Part shown: positions 6,608-15,634 of the stretch, piece after piece | Position numbering within the stretch: the first letter of the stretch is position 1 | How the letters are laid out: each line of letters begins with the position of its first letter | Source: JAFKKS01 sp039808325 | Lineage (GTDB): Bacteria > Pseudomonadota > Alphaproteobacteria > Rhizobiales > Xanthobacteraceae | Direction: 5' to 3' | DNA length: 16,858 nt | NCBI GenBank assembly: GCA_039808325.1 | Contig: JBDHSU010000089.1 | Span: forward strand, 1-16,858 | Notes under the pieces: model-generated | Databases searched by the model: none | Told to the model about the DNA's origin: nothing | What the model saw: the letters and a program-made list of their open reading frames with translations, nothing else | Translations under genes and position numbers: made by a program

Positions 6608-7078
6608 CTAACCTGGGAGTGGCGGCGGCCGCAGCGGCACCGGCGTCGACTGAACGATCGCCGTCGTCGTATTGCCGAAAGCAAGGAAACGGTCGAGCAC
6701 CTTGTCGAGGCTTTCGATCGCATCGAGTTGCAGGCGCAGCACCAGGCAATCCTCGCCGGTGACGCGATGGCACTCGGTGACGGCCGCCGTCTCTCGCGCA
6801 AGATCGACCAGGCGCGAAAGCTGCCCCGGCGCCGGGCGCACGCGCACGATCGCCGTAACCGGCAAGCCGAGCGCCTTGGGATCGAGGTCGAGGCGGTAAC
6901 CGCGGATCACCCCGGCCTCCTCCAGCCGGGCCAGACGCTCGCGCACCGCCGGCCCCGACATCCCGACCTGCCGCGCCAGCTCCGACACCGGCTTGCGCGG
7001 ATCGGCAAGCAGCAGCCGCAGCAATTCGCGGTTCGTCGCGTCGAGAGGCCCGTTCCCATTCTTTAAGTCGAAGGGCAT
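6608..7078 (-). CDS. Lrp/AsnC family transcriptional regulator
   Basis: This is a DNA-binding regulator that usually senses an amino acid. I start at ATG 7078 (156 residues), because the family begins close to the PLDATNRELLRLL helix; a GTG at 7090 is possible, and neither has a good ribosome binding site, so the mRNA may be nearly leaderless. The N-terminal winged-helix domain (about 11-60) shows DPRKPVSELARQVGMSGPAVRERLARLEEAGVI features with the recognition helix near 41-52. The RAM/AsnC ligand-binding domain covers about 74-145 (VTAIVRVRP ... HRVTGEDCLVLRL), with the usual VTGEDC turn. It is divergent from an MFS transporter 107 nt away, so it probably regulates that gene and itself. The tail is Pro-rich. 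Confidence 0.92.
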   Translation of the reverse strand: MPFDLKNGNGPLDATNRELLRLLLADPRKPVSELARQVGMSGPAVRERLARLEEAGVIRGYRLDLDPKALGLPVTAIVRVRPAPGQLSRLVDLARETAAVTECHRVTGEDCLVLRLQLDAIESLDKVLDRFLAFGNTTTAIVQSTPVPLRPPPLPG

Positions 7079-7116
7079 TTGACCATTCACGTCGAAGGCG
7101 TTTCTGCCGATCAGCC

Positions 7117-7135
7117 TTACAAATCGCCTGTACAA
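7117..7135. promoter_or_regulatory. Possible Lrp-type operator between the divergent regulator and transporter genes
   Basis: The sequence TTACAAATCGCCTGTACAA has partial dyad symmetry: TTACA on the left against TGTACAA on the right, separated by an AATCGCC core. It is located 39 nt from the lrp start and 51 nt from the transporter start, the right place to control both. Lrp-family sites are weakly conserved dyads, so the match is suggestive only. Confidence 0.3.
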
Positions 7136-7185
7136 TGCCCCTATGAGCAACGAATATCAATAAAAGATGCAATGACGAGGCTCCG

Positions 7186-8385
7186 ATGCGCCGCCCCTGG
7201 GTCACGGTTCTGATCTGCGGATCGCTGGTGATTGCCGTGTCCATGGGGCTGCGGCAGGTCTCCGGTCTGTTCCTGCGCCCGGTCGCGATGGACCTCGGCC
7301 TCTCGCGCGAGGGCTTCGGCATCGCCGTCGCGCTGCAGAACCTGGTCTGGGGTCTCACCCAGCCATTCGCCGGTCTTCTCGCCGATCGCTACGGCGCGCG
7401 GCCGGTCGTGATCGTCGGGGCGCTGCTTTACCTCGCCGGCATGCTGGTCTCCGCCGCGGCGCCGGACGGGATCGTCTTCGCCCTCGGCCTCGGCCTGCTC
7501 GGCGGCCTCGGGCAGAGCGGCACCGCCTTCGCCGTCGTGCTGGCGGTGATCGGACGCGCCGCGCCGGCGGAGAAACGCAGCGCCGCGCTCGGCCTCGGTT
7601 CGACCGCCGGCTCGCTCGGCATGTTCATCCTGGTGCCGGCGACGAGCGCGCTGCTCGACATCATGAGCTGGCGCATGGCGACCGTGGTCCTCGCGGGATT
7701 GCTTGCGACGATCGTGCTGCTGGCGCTGCCCTTGCGCGAGAAGGGCACGCGCGAAGCCGCCGGACCCTCGCGCTTTTCCGCAAGAGGCGCCGCCGCCGAA
7801 GCCGCGAGCGACCGGGACTTCTGGCTGCTCAATATCGGCTTCGCGGTCTGCGGCTTTCAACTCGCCTTCATCGCCACCTATCTGCCGACCATCCTGGTCG
7901 ACAAGGGCTTCCCGCTTTCGACCGGCGCCGCCGTGCTCGCCGCCATCGGCGCCTTCAATATCGGCGGGACTTACGTTGCCGGGCTTGCGGGCGGCCGCTG
8001 GATGAAGACGCGCGTGCTCGCTTCGCTCTATATCGCGCGCTCCGCCGCGATGATCGCGTTCCTGCTCATTCCGCTCTCGAGCGCGTCGGCGATCGCCTTC
8101 GGCGCGGTGATGGGCCTGCTGTGGACCGGCACCGTGCCGCTGACCAACGGCCTCGTCGCGGATCTCTGGGGCAGCCGCCACCTCGGCTTCCTGTTCGGCA
8201 TCGTCTATGTCGGACACCAGTTCGGCGCCTTCGCCGGCGCCTGGGCGGCCGGCTTCGCCTTCGACCGCACCGGCTCGTTCGACGCCGTCTGGTTCGCGGC
8301 CATCGCCGCCGGCATCGCGACCGCGATCCTGCACCTCATGCTGCGCGAGGAGCCGCGGCCCCTGGCGCTGGCGGAGCGGACTTAG
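7186..8385 (+). CDS. MFS transporter, 12 membrane helices, likely target of the adjacent Lrp regulator
   Basis: The start at ATG 7186 has GAGG (7177-7180) 5 nt upstream. The 399-residue product is hydrophobic, with 12 predicted helices, a typical MFS_1 pattern. MFS motif A is visible after helix 2 as GLLADRYGARPVV (63-75). Helix 4 has a GLLGGLGQSGTAF stretch. A hydrophilic central loop (about 184-207, EKGTREAAGPSRFSARG) separates the two halves, and the second half contains FNIGGTYVAGLAGGRW, a degenerate motif A repeat. The substrate cannot be read from sequence; the Lrp pairing suggests an amino acid, a derived carboxylate, or a toxic amino acid analogue to export. Its stop codon is 13 nt from that of the convergent peroxidase-related gene. 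Confidence 0.92.
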   Translation: MRRPWVTVLICGSLVIAVSMGLRQVSGLFLRPVAMDLGLSREGFGIAVALQNLVWGLTQPFAGLLADRYGARPVVIVGALLYLAGMLVSAAAPDGIVFALGLGLLGGLGQSGTAFAVVLAVIGRAAPAEKRSAALGLGSTAGSLGMFILVPATSALLDIMSWRMATVVLAGLLATIVLLALPLREKGTREAAGPSRFSARGAAAEAASDRDFWLLNIGFAVCGFQLAFIATYLPTILVDKGFPLSTGAAVLAAIGAFNIGGTYVAGLAGGRWMKTRVLASLYIARSAAMIAFLLIPLSSASAIAFGAVMGLLWTGTVPLTNGLVADLWGSRHLGFLFGIVYVGHQFGAFAGAWAAGFAFDRTGSFDAVWFAAIAAGIATAILHLMLREEPRPLALAERT

Positions 8386-8398
8386 ACGGGGCGCCGTA

Positions 8399-9040
8399 CT
8401 ACCGCGCCTGTCCGTGATAGACCGGGTTCGGCCGCATGTCGGTCGCCGAGGCCATGCGGTTCGACATGTTGAAGAAACCGGCGACCGCGCCGATATCCCA
8501 GATGTCGCGCTCCGAGAAGCCGACTTTGCGTAAGCCTGCGCGATCCTCCTCCTCGACCTCCCACGGCGTCGCCGTGAGCTTGGTCGCGAAATCGAGCATC
8601 GCGCGCTGCCGCGCGGAGAGCCGCGCCGCCCGGTAGTTCATCGCCATCTGTTCGCCCAGAATCGGATCGCCGGACAGTTGCCGCACTGCCGCGCCATGCG
8701 CCACCAGGCAGTAGTAGCAGCGGTTCACCGACGAGACCGCCACCGCGATCATCTCGCGCTCGAGCTTGGAAAGTCCGGACGGCGCCAGCATCAGGTCGTT
8801 GTACATCGCCGCGAACGCTTCGAGCTTCGGCGAGTCGAAGGCATAGGCCGCGAGCACGTTCGGCACGAAGCCCAGCTTCTCCTCGCATTTCGCGAGATAG
8901 GCTTGCATCGCCTCGCTCAGCGCTCCGCGCGACAATTTAAGCGCGATCACGGGATCGTCATCGGCGCGTGCCTTCGTAAGCGCGGATTCGGCGCGCTTGG
9001 ATTGAGCCGGTTTGGGTTTGGCCATCGCTTTCTTGCTCAT
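8399..9040 (-). CDS. AhpD-like, peroxidase-related enzyme (carboxymuconolactone decarboxylase family)
   Basis: I start at ATG 9040 (213 residues) because GAGG lies 7 nt upstream; the frame stays open much further, but that part is not conserved in character. After a lysine-rich, disordered N-terminus (about 1-28) comes an all-helical AhpD-like domain (about 42-200). The redox centre is NRCYYCLVAHG with Cys108, Cys111 and His115 (CxxCxxxH), which in AhpD reduces peroxide-linked thiols. The layout with a leading FVPNVLAAYAFDSPKLEAF block (58-76) and closing FFNMSNRMAS fits the group of uncharacterised peroxidase-related enzymes. A role in peroxide or thiol detoxification is probable. It is divergent from the glutamate dehydrogenase gene across about 200 nt that contains both promoters. 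Confidence 0.9.
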   Translation of the reverse strand: MSKKAMAKPKPAQSKRAESALTKARADDDPVIALKLSRGALSEAMQAYLAKCEEKLGFVPNVLAAYAFDSPKLEAFAAMYNDLMLAPSGLSKLEREMIAVAVSSVNRCYYCLVAHGAAVRQLSGDPILGEQMAMNYRAARLSARQRAMLDFATKLTATPWEVEEEDRAGLRKVGFSERDIWDIGAVAGFFNMSNRMASATDMRPNPVYHGQAR

Positions 9041-9240
9041 CGTCGGACCTCGGGACGTTGACGGACCCGATGCTAAGCCATGACCGCGAGAGTTGGGAAC
9101 CAGTTCGTGCCGGAGCCATCCATAAAGGAAAGAGGTGACTCGGGACGCGAAAGCCGCCCCAGCGCTCTCGACGGACCTTGCGATATGGGCGACACTCGAT
9201 GCCGATTCACGGCGCATCGGGGCTGGCCGGGAGATGCATC

Positions 9241-12200
9241 ATGAATGTCGTCAGTCAATTTGGCGGCGAGGACGAACGCGCCGCACGTCAACTCATCGCA
9301 CGGGCGGAAATTATCCTTAGCGCCACTCTCGGTGACATCCCCAAGGACTTTGCGGCATTTTTGCTTTCGCGCGCGGCGCCGGAAGACCTGCTGCGCTACG
9401 AAGCGAAAGAGATCGCGGCCCTCGCGGAGAACGCGTGGTCGCTGCTGCTCAAGCGCGCGCCGCATCAACCCGCGATCCGCCTGGAGAACCCTCCCGACGT
9501 CGACGGCGCGCATCAGCTCGGCACGGTCTCCGTGCTCGAGATCGTCAACGACGACATGCCGTTCCTGCTCGATTCGGTGCTCGGAGAACTGACCGAACAA
9601 GGGGCGGCGGTCCGCCTCGTCGTGCATCCGATCTTCACCATCGAGCGCGATGCCGCCGGCGGCCTGCGCAGCTTCCGCGGCGCCAACGGCAAAAGCGGCG
9701 CCGGCGCTCGCGAAAGCTTCATCCACATTCATGTTCCGCGCATCGAATCCGCTGCGCGACGCGCCGAGATCGTCGCCGCGCTGGAGCAGACGCTGCGCGA
9801 CGTGCGCATGAGCGTCGAGGATTGGAGCGCGATGCAGGCGCAGGTGCAAGCCCTGGTCGCCGGCTTGCGGGAGAACCCGCCGCCGCTCCCCGCCGAGGAG
9901 GTCGCCGAAGCGGCGCAGCTTCTCGAATGGCTGATCGCCAACAACTTCACCTTCCTCGGCATGCGCGACTACGCCTTCGCCGCCGACAAGGCGGATGTCG
10001 AGCCGCTCTACGACACCGGGCTTGGAATCCTGCGCCAGCGCGACGTGCATGTGCTTCGCCGCGGCAGCGAGATCGTCAGCATCTCGCCGGAAATCCGCGC
10101 CTTCCTCACCCAGCCGAAGGCGCTGATCATCACCAAGGCGAACGTGCGCTCGCGCGTCCACCGTCGCATCTACATGGACTATATCGGCGTCAAGCGCTTC
10201 GACGCCAAGGGCGCCGTCGTCGGCGAATTCCGCATCGTCGGCCTGTTCACCTCGACCGCCTATACGCGCTCGACCCGCAGCATCCCGTACCTGCGCCGCA
10301 AGGTCGACGCCGTGCTCGGCCGCGCCGGATTCGACGAGAACAGCCATTCCGGCAAATCGCTCGTCAACGTGCTGGAAAGCTATCCGCGCGACGACCTGTT
10401 CCAGATCGACGAGGACACGCTCTACAACTTCGCGCTCGCGATCATGCAGCTCGAGGAGCGGCCGCGCGTGCGCGTGCTGGCGCGCCGCGACAAGTTCGAC
10501 CGCTTCGTATCCGTGATCGTCTACATTCCGCGCGACCGCTTCGACAGCAATGTGCGCGGCGCCATCGGCGACTATCTCGCCCGCATGTTCAACGGCCGCG
10601 TCTCCGCGTTCTATCCCTTCTTCCCGGAAGGTCCGCTGGTGCGCGTGCATTTCATCATCGGACGCTCGGAAGGCGAAACGCCGCGGCCCGACCGCGCAGA
10701 GCTCGAACATGAAGTCGGCGTCATCGTCCGCACCTGGGGCGATGCGCTCGATGACGCCCTTGCCATCGCGCATCCGGCGGAGCGCGCAGCCGCGCTCGCC
10801 GCGCGCTACAAGGATGCCTTTTCCGGCGGCTACCGGGAGGCCTATTCCGCCGCCACCGCGGTGTCCGACATCCGCGTCCTCGAAGGCTTGAGCGCCGAGA
10901 ACCCGGTCGACATCGATTTCTACCGGCGCGACGGCGCCCCGGCGACCAGCGCCAACCTCAAGGTCTGGAGCGCCGGGCGGCCGATCCCGCTCTCCGAGCG
11001 CGTGCCCGTGCTCGAGAACATGGGCTTCAAGGTCGTCGACGAACGCACCTTCCGCATCGATCCGGCCGGCGGGGCGGTTGCCGAGATCTGGTTCCACGAC
11101 ATGCTGCTGGAGCGCGACGACGGTGGCGCCATCGAGCACGACGCCATCGCCGGGCGTCTCGAGGCGGCGATGCTGGCGGTGATGCGCGGCGAGGCCGAGA
11201 ACGACGGTTTCAACACGCTCGTCCTCGCCGCCGACCTGCCGTGGCGCGACGTGGCGGTTCTGCGCACCGTCGCTCGCTTCCTGCGCCAGGCGCGCATCGC
11301 CTATTCGCAGGATTATCTTTCCGCGACGCTGCGCAAGCACGCCGCCATCACCGCGCGCATCTTTTCGCTGTTCCAGGCGAAGTTCGATCCCCGCGTCGAC
11401 ATCTCCAAGGAGGCACGCGCCGAAAGAACAGCCGCTATCGCCGCCGAGATCGAGACCGCGCTCATGCAGGTCGACAGTCTCGACGAGGACACGATCTTGC
11501 GCCGCTTCGTCAACGCGATGCAGGCGGCACTGCGCACCAACTTCTTCCAGAAGACGGCGGAGGGCGCCGCCAAGCCGACGATCGCCATCAAGTTCTCGAG
11601 CCGCGATGTCGACGAGCTTCCGGCGCCGCGGCCGCTCTACGAGATCTTCGTCTATTCGCCGCGCATGGAGGGCTGCCATCTGCGCTTCGGCAAGGTGGCG
11701 CGCGGCGGCATCCGCTGGTCCGACCGGCCGCAGGATTTCCGCACCGAGATTCTGAGTCTGGTGAAGGCGCAGCAGGTGAAGAACGCCGTCATCGTGCCGG
11801 TTGGAGCGAAAGGCGGCTTCGTGCCCAAGCGCATCGTGCCCGGCATGCCGCGCGACGCGTTCCAGGCGGAAGGTGTGGCGGTCTACAAGCTGCTGGTCTC
11901 CAGCATGCTCGACATCAGCGACAATATCGGGCCCGACGGCGTGATCCCGCCGCCGGACGTGGTGCGCCACGACAACGACGATCCCTACCTGGTCGTCGCC
12001 GCGGACAAGGGAACGGCCACCTTCTCCGACATCGCCAACGGCCTGTCCGAGGAACACGGCTACTGGCTCGGCGACGCTTTCGCTTCCGGCGGCTCCGCCG
12101 GATACGACCACAAGGGCATGGGCATCACCGCGCGCGGCGCCTGGGAATCCGTCCAGCGCCATTTCCGCGAGATGGATATCGACATCCGCACGACGCCGTT

Positions 12201-14085
12201 CTCCGCCGTCGGCGTCGGCGACATGTCCGGCGACGTCTTCGGCAACGGCATGCTGCGCGCGAAGACGATCAGGCTCGTCGCCGCCTTCGATCATCGCGAT
12301 ATCTTCATCGATCCCGACCCGAATCCGGAATTGAGCTTCGCGGAGCGCGCGCGCCTCTACGCGTTGCCGCGCTCGAGCTGGCAGGACTACGACAAGGGCC
12401 TGATCTCGGCCGGCGGCGGCGTCTTCTCGCGCGCGCTCAAGGAGATTCCGCTTTCCGCCGCCGCGCAGAAGACGATCGGCCTCGCCAAGGCGAAGGCGAC
12501 GCCGCAGGAGGTGATGCGCGCCATCCTGCGCGCGAATGTCGACCTGCTCTGGTTCGGCGGCATCGGCACCTATGTCCGCGCCTCGACCGAAAGCGACGAT
12601 GCCGCAGGCGACCGCGCCAACGACGCCATCCGCGCGCCGGCGACGGAACTCAACTGCAAGGTCGTCGGCGAGGGCGCCAATCTCGGCATGACGCAGCGCG
12701 GCCGCATCGAGGCGGCGCTGCGCGGGATCCGCCTCAACACCGACGCCATCGACAATTCCGCCGGCGTCAACACCTCCGACATGGAGGTGAACATCAAGAT
12801 CGCGCTCTCGGTGCCCGAGCGTGACGGCATGCTCTCGCGCCCCGACCGCAATGCGCTGCTTGCGGCGATGACCGACGAGGTCGGCGAACTCGTTCTGCGC
12901 AACAACTACCTTCAGACGCTCGCGCTCTCGCTGACCGAACGGCGCGGCATCGAGGACCTCGGCTTCCAGCAGCGCCTGATGCAGACGCTCGAGGCGCGCG
13001 GCGAACTCGACCGCAAGATCGAGTTCCTGCCGGACGACATCGAGATCGGCGAACGCCGCAAGCGTAACCAGCCGCTGACGCGGCCGGAGCTCGCCGTGCT
13101 GCTCGCTTACGCCAAGCTGTCGCTATACAGCGACCTGCTCGACTCGGCGGTGCCGGACGATCCCTACCTCGCGCGCGAACTTGGCCGCTATTTCCCCAAG
13201 CGTCTCGCGGACGAGTTCCCCGGCGCGCTGGAGAAGCACCGCCTGCGCCGCGAGATCATCGCGACGCATCTCGCCAACTCGATCATCAATCGCGGCGGCC
13301 CCTCGCTCGTGGTGCGCATCGCGGATCAGACCGGCGCCGCGCCGGACCGCATCGCGTCCGCTTTCGCCGCCGTGCGCGATAGCTACGGCATGACGGCGCT
13401 GAACGGCGAGATCGACGCGCTCGACAACAAGATTTCCGGCAAGCTGCAGCTCGATCTCTATGCTTCCGTGCAGGACCTGCTGCTCGATCGCCTGGTCTGG
13501 TTCCTGCGTCACGTCGACCTGACGCAGGGCCTTGCCGGCATCGTCGATCACTACGGCAAGGGCATCGCCGACGTTGCCGCCGTGTTGGACAAGGTGCTGC
13601 CGCAGGCGGCGCAGGCGAGCCGCAATGCCCGCGTCGCCGCGTTGGAGGGCACGGGCGTGCCGGCCGGCCTCGCCCGGCACATCGGTGACCTCGGAGCGCT
13701 CGCCGCCGCGCCGGACATCGTGCTCATCGCCGAGCGCACGCAAAAGCCCGTTTCCGACGTCGCCGCGACGTATTTTGCCGCCGGCGCCTTCTTCGGCCTC
13801 GACCGCATCCGCGAGCCGGCGCAGGCGATCCACGTCACCGACTACTTCGATCGCCTCGCGCTCGACCGCGCGCTCGATTCGATCGCCGAGGCCGAGCGGC
13901 GCATCACCGCGCAGATGGTGGCGGACGGCGCTTCCGGCGCCGCGGCGGTCGAAACCTGGGTGAAGCCGCGCGCCGCCGACATCGCGCGCATCCGCAACGC
14001 CGTCGACGATATCGCCGCGACGCCGCTCACCATCTCCAAGCTCTCCGTCGCCGCGAGTTTGGTGGGCGATCTGGTGAAGCCGTAG
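9241..14085 (+). CDS. gdhB: NAD-specific glutamate dehydrogenase, large (180 kDa) type
   Basis: This enzyme oxidises glutamate to 2-oxoglutarate and ammonia with NAD in the cytoplasm and works mainly in amino acid catabolism. I choose ATG 9241 (1614 residues), with GGGAG ending 8 nt upstream; an ATG at 9178 would add 21 residues of non-conserved type. The N-terminal part has ACT-like regulatory modules, the first about residues 90-135 (SVLEIVNDDMPFLLDSVLGE). The catalytic region spans about 780-1220: GGIRWSDRPQDFRTE (822-836), VGAKGGFVPK with the likely catalytic Lys857, SEEHGYWLGDAFASGG near 935-950, the DMSGDVFGNGML stretch, and VVGEGANLG (1141-1149) at the nucleotide-binding site. A helical C-terminal domain follows. 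Full length matches the family at about 1600 residues. The gene symbol varies among species (gdhB, gdh2). Confidence 0.97.
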   Translation: MNVVSQFGGEDERAARQLIARAEIILSATLGDIPKDFAAFLLSRAAPEDLLRYEAKEIAALAENAWSLLLKRAPHQPAIRLENPPDVDGAHQLGTVSVLEIVNDDMPFLLDSVLGELTEQGAAVRLVVHPIFTIERDAAGGLRSFRGANGKSGAGARESFIHIHVPRIESAARRAEIVAALEQTLRDVRMSVEDWSAMQAQVQALVAGLRENPPPLPAEEVAEAAQLLEWLIANNFTFLGMRDYAFAADKADVEPLYDTGLGILRQRDVHVLRRGSEIVSISPEIRAFLTQPKALIITKANVRSRVHRRIYMDYIGVKRFDAKGAVVGEFRIVGLFTSTAYTRSTRSIPYLRRKVDAVLGRAGFDENSHSGKSLVNVLESYPRDDLFQIDEDTLYNFALAIMQLEERPRVRVLARRDKFDRFVSVIVYIPRDRFDSNVRGAIGDYLARMFNGRVSAFYPFFPEGPLVRVHFIIGRSEGETPRPDRAELEHEVGVIVRTWGDALDDALAIAHPAERAAALAARYKDAFSGGYREAYSAATAVSDIRVLEGLSAENPVDIDFYRRDGAPATSANLKVWSAGRPIPLSERVPVLENMGFKVVDERTFRIDPAGGAVAEIWFHDMLLERDDGGAIEHDAIAGRLEAAMLAVMRGEAENDGFNTLVLAADLPWRDVAVLRTVARFLRQARIAYSQDYLSATLRKHAAITARIFSLFQAKFDPRVDISKEARAERTAAIAAEIETALMQVDSLDEDTILRRFVNAMQAALRTNFFQKTAEGAAKPTIAIKFSSRDVDELPAPRPLYEIFVYSPRMEGCHLRFGKVARGGIRWSDRPQDFRTEILSLVKAQQVKNAVIVPVGAKGGFVPKRIVPGMPRDAFQAEGVAVYKLLVSSMLDISDNIGPDGVIPPPDVVRHDNDDPYLVVAADKGTATFSDIANGLSEEHGYWLGDAFASGGSAGYDHKGMGITARGAWESVQRHFREMDIDIRTTPFSAVGVGDMSGDVFGNGMLRAKTIRLVAAFDHRDIFIDPDPNPELSFAERARLYALPRSSWQDYDKGLISAGGGVFSRALKEIPLSAAAQKTIGLAKAKATPQEVMRAILRANVDLLWFGGIGTYVRASTESDDAAGDRANDAIRAPATELNCKVVGEGANLGMTQRGRIEAALRGIRLNTDAIDNSAGVNTSDMEVNIKIALSVPERDGMLSRPDRNALLAAMTDEVGELVLRNNYLQTLALSLTERRGIEDLGFQQRLMQTLEARGELDRKIEFLPDDIEIGERRKRNQPLTRPELAVLLAYAKLSLYSDLLDSAVPDDPYLARELGRYFPKRLADEFPGALEKHRLRREIIATHLANSIINRGGPSLVVRIADQTGAAPDRIASAFAAVRDSYGMTALNGEIDALDNKISGKLQLDLYASVQDLLLDRLVWFLRHVDLTQGLAGIVDHYGKGIADVAAVLDKVLPQAAQASRNARVAALEGTGVPAGLARHIGDLGALAAAPDIVLIAERTQKPVSDVAATYFAAGAFFGLDRIREPAQAIHVTDYFDRLALDRALDSIAEAERRITAQMVADGASGAAAVETWVKPRAADIARIRNAVDDIAATPLTISKLSVAASLVGDLVKP

Positions 14086-14107
14086 ACGTCATGTCCCCAA
14101 CTCTCCC

Positions 14108-14219
14108 CGTCATGGCCGGGCTCGTCCCGGCCATCCACGTCTTGCTTGCGATAGAGGCCGTGGATGCCCGGCACAAGGCCGGGCATGACGAGCGTGGAAG
14201 GAACTCCCGCCTTCGCGGG
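14108..14219. repeat. Inverted pair of CGTCATGCC...GCATCCACG repeats plus a short CCCGC hairpin
   Basis: The left unit (14108-14140) reads CGTCATGGCCGGG through CCCGGCCATCCACGT. The right unit (14159-14190) is the same type reversed, CGTGGATGCCCGG through CCGGGCATGACG. A third small hairpin, CCCGC-CTTC-GCGGG (14206-14219), is part of a related element. The cluster sits between the glutamate dehydrogenase stop (14085) and the start of the next permease (14252), so it lies in that gene's leader. The same family occurs at 5341-5410. Units of this plan are common in alphaproteobacterial intergenic DNA, from memory. Confidence 0.78.
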
Positions 14220-14251
14220 GACGCCACTCGTTATTTGCGGCTTCGGTCGAG

Positions 14252-15634
14252 ATGAAATCCCCACAGCCGTCCGCCCCCCGCTCCGCCATCGCCGGCTGGG
14301 TATTGTTCGACTGGGCGGCGCAGCCGTATTTCACGCTCGTCACCACCTTCGTCTTCGCGCCGTATTTCGCGAGCGTCGTCGCCAACGACCCGGTGCGGGG
14401 ACAGGTCCTCTGGGGTTACGCGACGGCCTGCGCCGGCATCGTCATCGCCTTCTGCTCGCCGGTGCTCGGCGCCATCGCCGACGCGGCGGGGCGACGCAAG
14501 CCCTGGATCGCCGGCTTCGGCGCCGTCCTTGTCGTCGCCTCCTCGCTGCTCTGGTTCGGCAAGCCGCGCGACCCCGCGGCGGTGCCGCTGGTGCTCGCCG
14601 CCTTCGCGCTCGGCACCATCGCGGTGGAGTTCGCCACCGTGTTCAACAACGCGATGATGCCGAACCTCGTGCCGGCGGAGAAGATCGGCAGCCTCTCCGG
14701 CACCGGCTGGGCGATCGGCTATGTCGGCGGCATGATCAGCCTCGTCATCACGCTCGGCCTGCTCGCGGCCGATCCGGCGAGCGGCAAGACATTGCTCGGG
14801 CTGAAGCCGCTGTTCGGCCTCGACGCAGCCACGCATCAGGGCGACCGCGCATCGGGGCCGCTGTCGGCGCTGTGGTTCCTGATCTTCGTCACACCTCTGT
14901 TTCTGTTCACGCCCGATCACCCCGGCCGCATGCGAATCATGCCCGCGATCCGCAGCGGCCTTGCGACGCTCGCCGACACGCTGCGCCGCCTGCCGCAGCG
15001 GCGCGACACCGCGCTCTTTCTTCTCGCCAACATGATCTACGCCGACGGCCTCGTCGCGCTGTTCGCCTTCGGCGGCATCTACGCCGCCGGCACTTTCGGC
15101 TGGCAGACGATCGAAATCGGCATCTTCGGCATCCTGCTCACCATCACCGGGACGATCGGCGCTTTCGTCGGCGGCAAGCTCGACGACCGCTTCGGACCGA
15201 AGCCGGTGATCCTCGCCGCCCTGGCGCTGCTCACCATCGGCGGTACCGCGGTTCTTTCCATCGGCCGCGACGTGATCTTCTTCGTCATTCCGGTCGCGCC
15301 GCGCGCGGCCGACGCCGGGCTTTACGGCTCCGCCGCTGAAAAGGCCTATGTCGCGGTCGGATTGCTGCTCGGCATCGCGGCGGGTCCCTTGCAGGCGGCC
15401 TCACGCACGCTGCTCGTGCGCCTCGCGCCGCCGGAGCGCGTGACCCAGCATTTCGGCCTGCTCGCGCTATCGGGAAAAGTGACGTCGTTCTTCGGTCCGC
15501 TTCTCGTCGCGCTCGTTACCGGGCTGTTCGCCAGCCAGAAGGCGGGCATGGCGGTGCTGATCGTCTTCTTCATGATCGGCGCGGCCTTGCTGATGCAGGT
15601 GCGGGTGCCGCGCTCCTCTTCTCCCTCCCCCTGA
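14252..15634 (+). CDS. MFS permease of the Atg22/UMF1 type
   Basis: This 460-residue membrane protein has a characteristic N-terminus (IAGWVLFDWAAQPYFTLVTTF, residues 13-33, with the Asp in helix 1 as in Atg22-type permeases) and about 12 helices. MFS motif A appears as GAIADAAGRRKP (around 74-85), and the second-half counterpart as GGKLDDRFGPKP. Atg22 exports amino acids from the yeast vacuole; bacterial members have unknown cargo, so an amino acid or related solute is only a guess. The start at ATG 14252 has only a weak GAG just upstream; no better start is in reach. The final residues SSSPSP and the stop codon are encoded by a palindromic repeat (15623-15645), so the C-terminus seems to have been reshaped by the repeat. 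Confidence 0.9.
   Translation: MKSPQPSAPRSAIAGWVLFDWAAQPYFTLVTTFVFAPYFASVVANDPVRGQVLWGYATACAGIVIAFCSPVLGAIADAAGRRKPWIAGFGAVLVVASSLLWFGKPRDPAAVPLVLAAFALGTIAVEFATVFNNAMMPNLVPAEKIGSLSGTGWAIGYVGGMISLVITLGLLAADPASGKTLLGLKPLFGLDAATHQGDRASGPLSALWFLIFVTPLFLFTPDHPGRMRIMPAIRSGLATLADTLRRLPQRRDTALFLLANMIYADGLVALFAFGGIYAAGTFGWQTIEIGIFGILLTITGTIGAFVGGKLDDRFGPKPVILAALALLTIGGTAVLSIGRDVIFFVIPVAPRAADAGLYGSAAEKAYVAVGLLLGIAAGPLQAASRTLLVRLAPPERVTQHFGLLALSGKVTSFFGPLLVALVTGLFASQKAGMAVLIVFFMIGAALLMQVRVPRSSSPSP

Noticed and set aside
7141..8334. Minus-strand open frame opposite the MFS transporter
   Set aside because: The product is charged and low in complexity, whereas the plus-strand frame has 12 membrane helices and motif A; it also overlaps the lrp promoter region.
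9178..9240. Upstream ATG (9178) as start of the glutamate dehydrogenase
   Set aside because: ATG 9241 has a GGGAG site at proper spacing and gives the normal family length; the extra 21 residues look non-coding.
9073..12294. Open frame of 1073 codons on the minus strand opposite the glutamate dehydrogenase gene
   Set aside because: It lies wholly antisense to a certain gene, its product is rich in Arg, Asp, Glu, His and Gly with no domain or motif, and such long shadow frames are expected in GC-rich DNA where the coding strand's third positions suppress antisense stops.
14164..15339. Plus-strand open frame overlapping the Atg22-type permease in another frame
   Set aside because: Its product is Arg/His/Ala-rich without membrane helices, while the overlapping frame encodes a clear MFS protein; it is a shadow.
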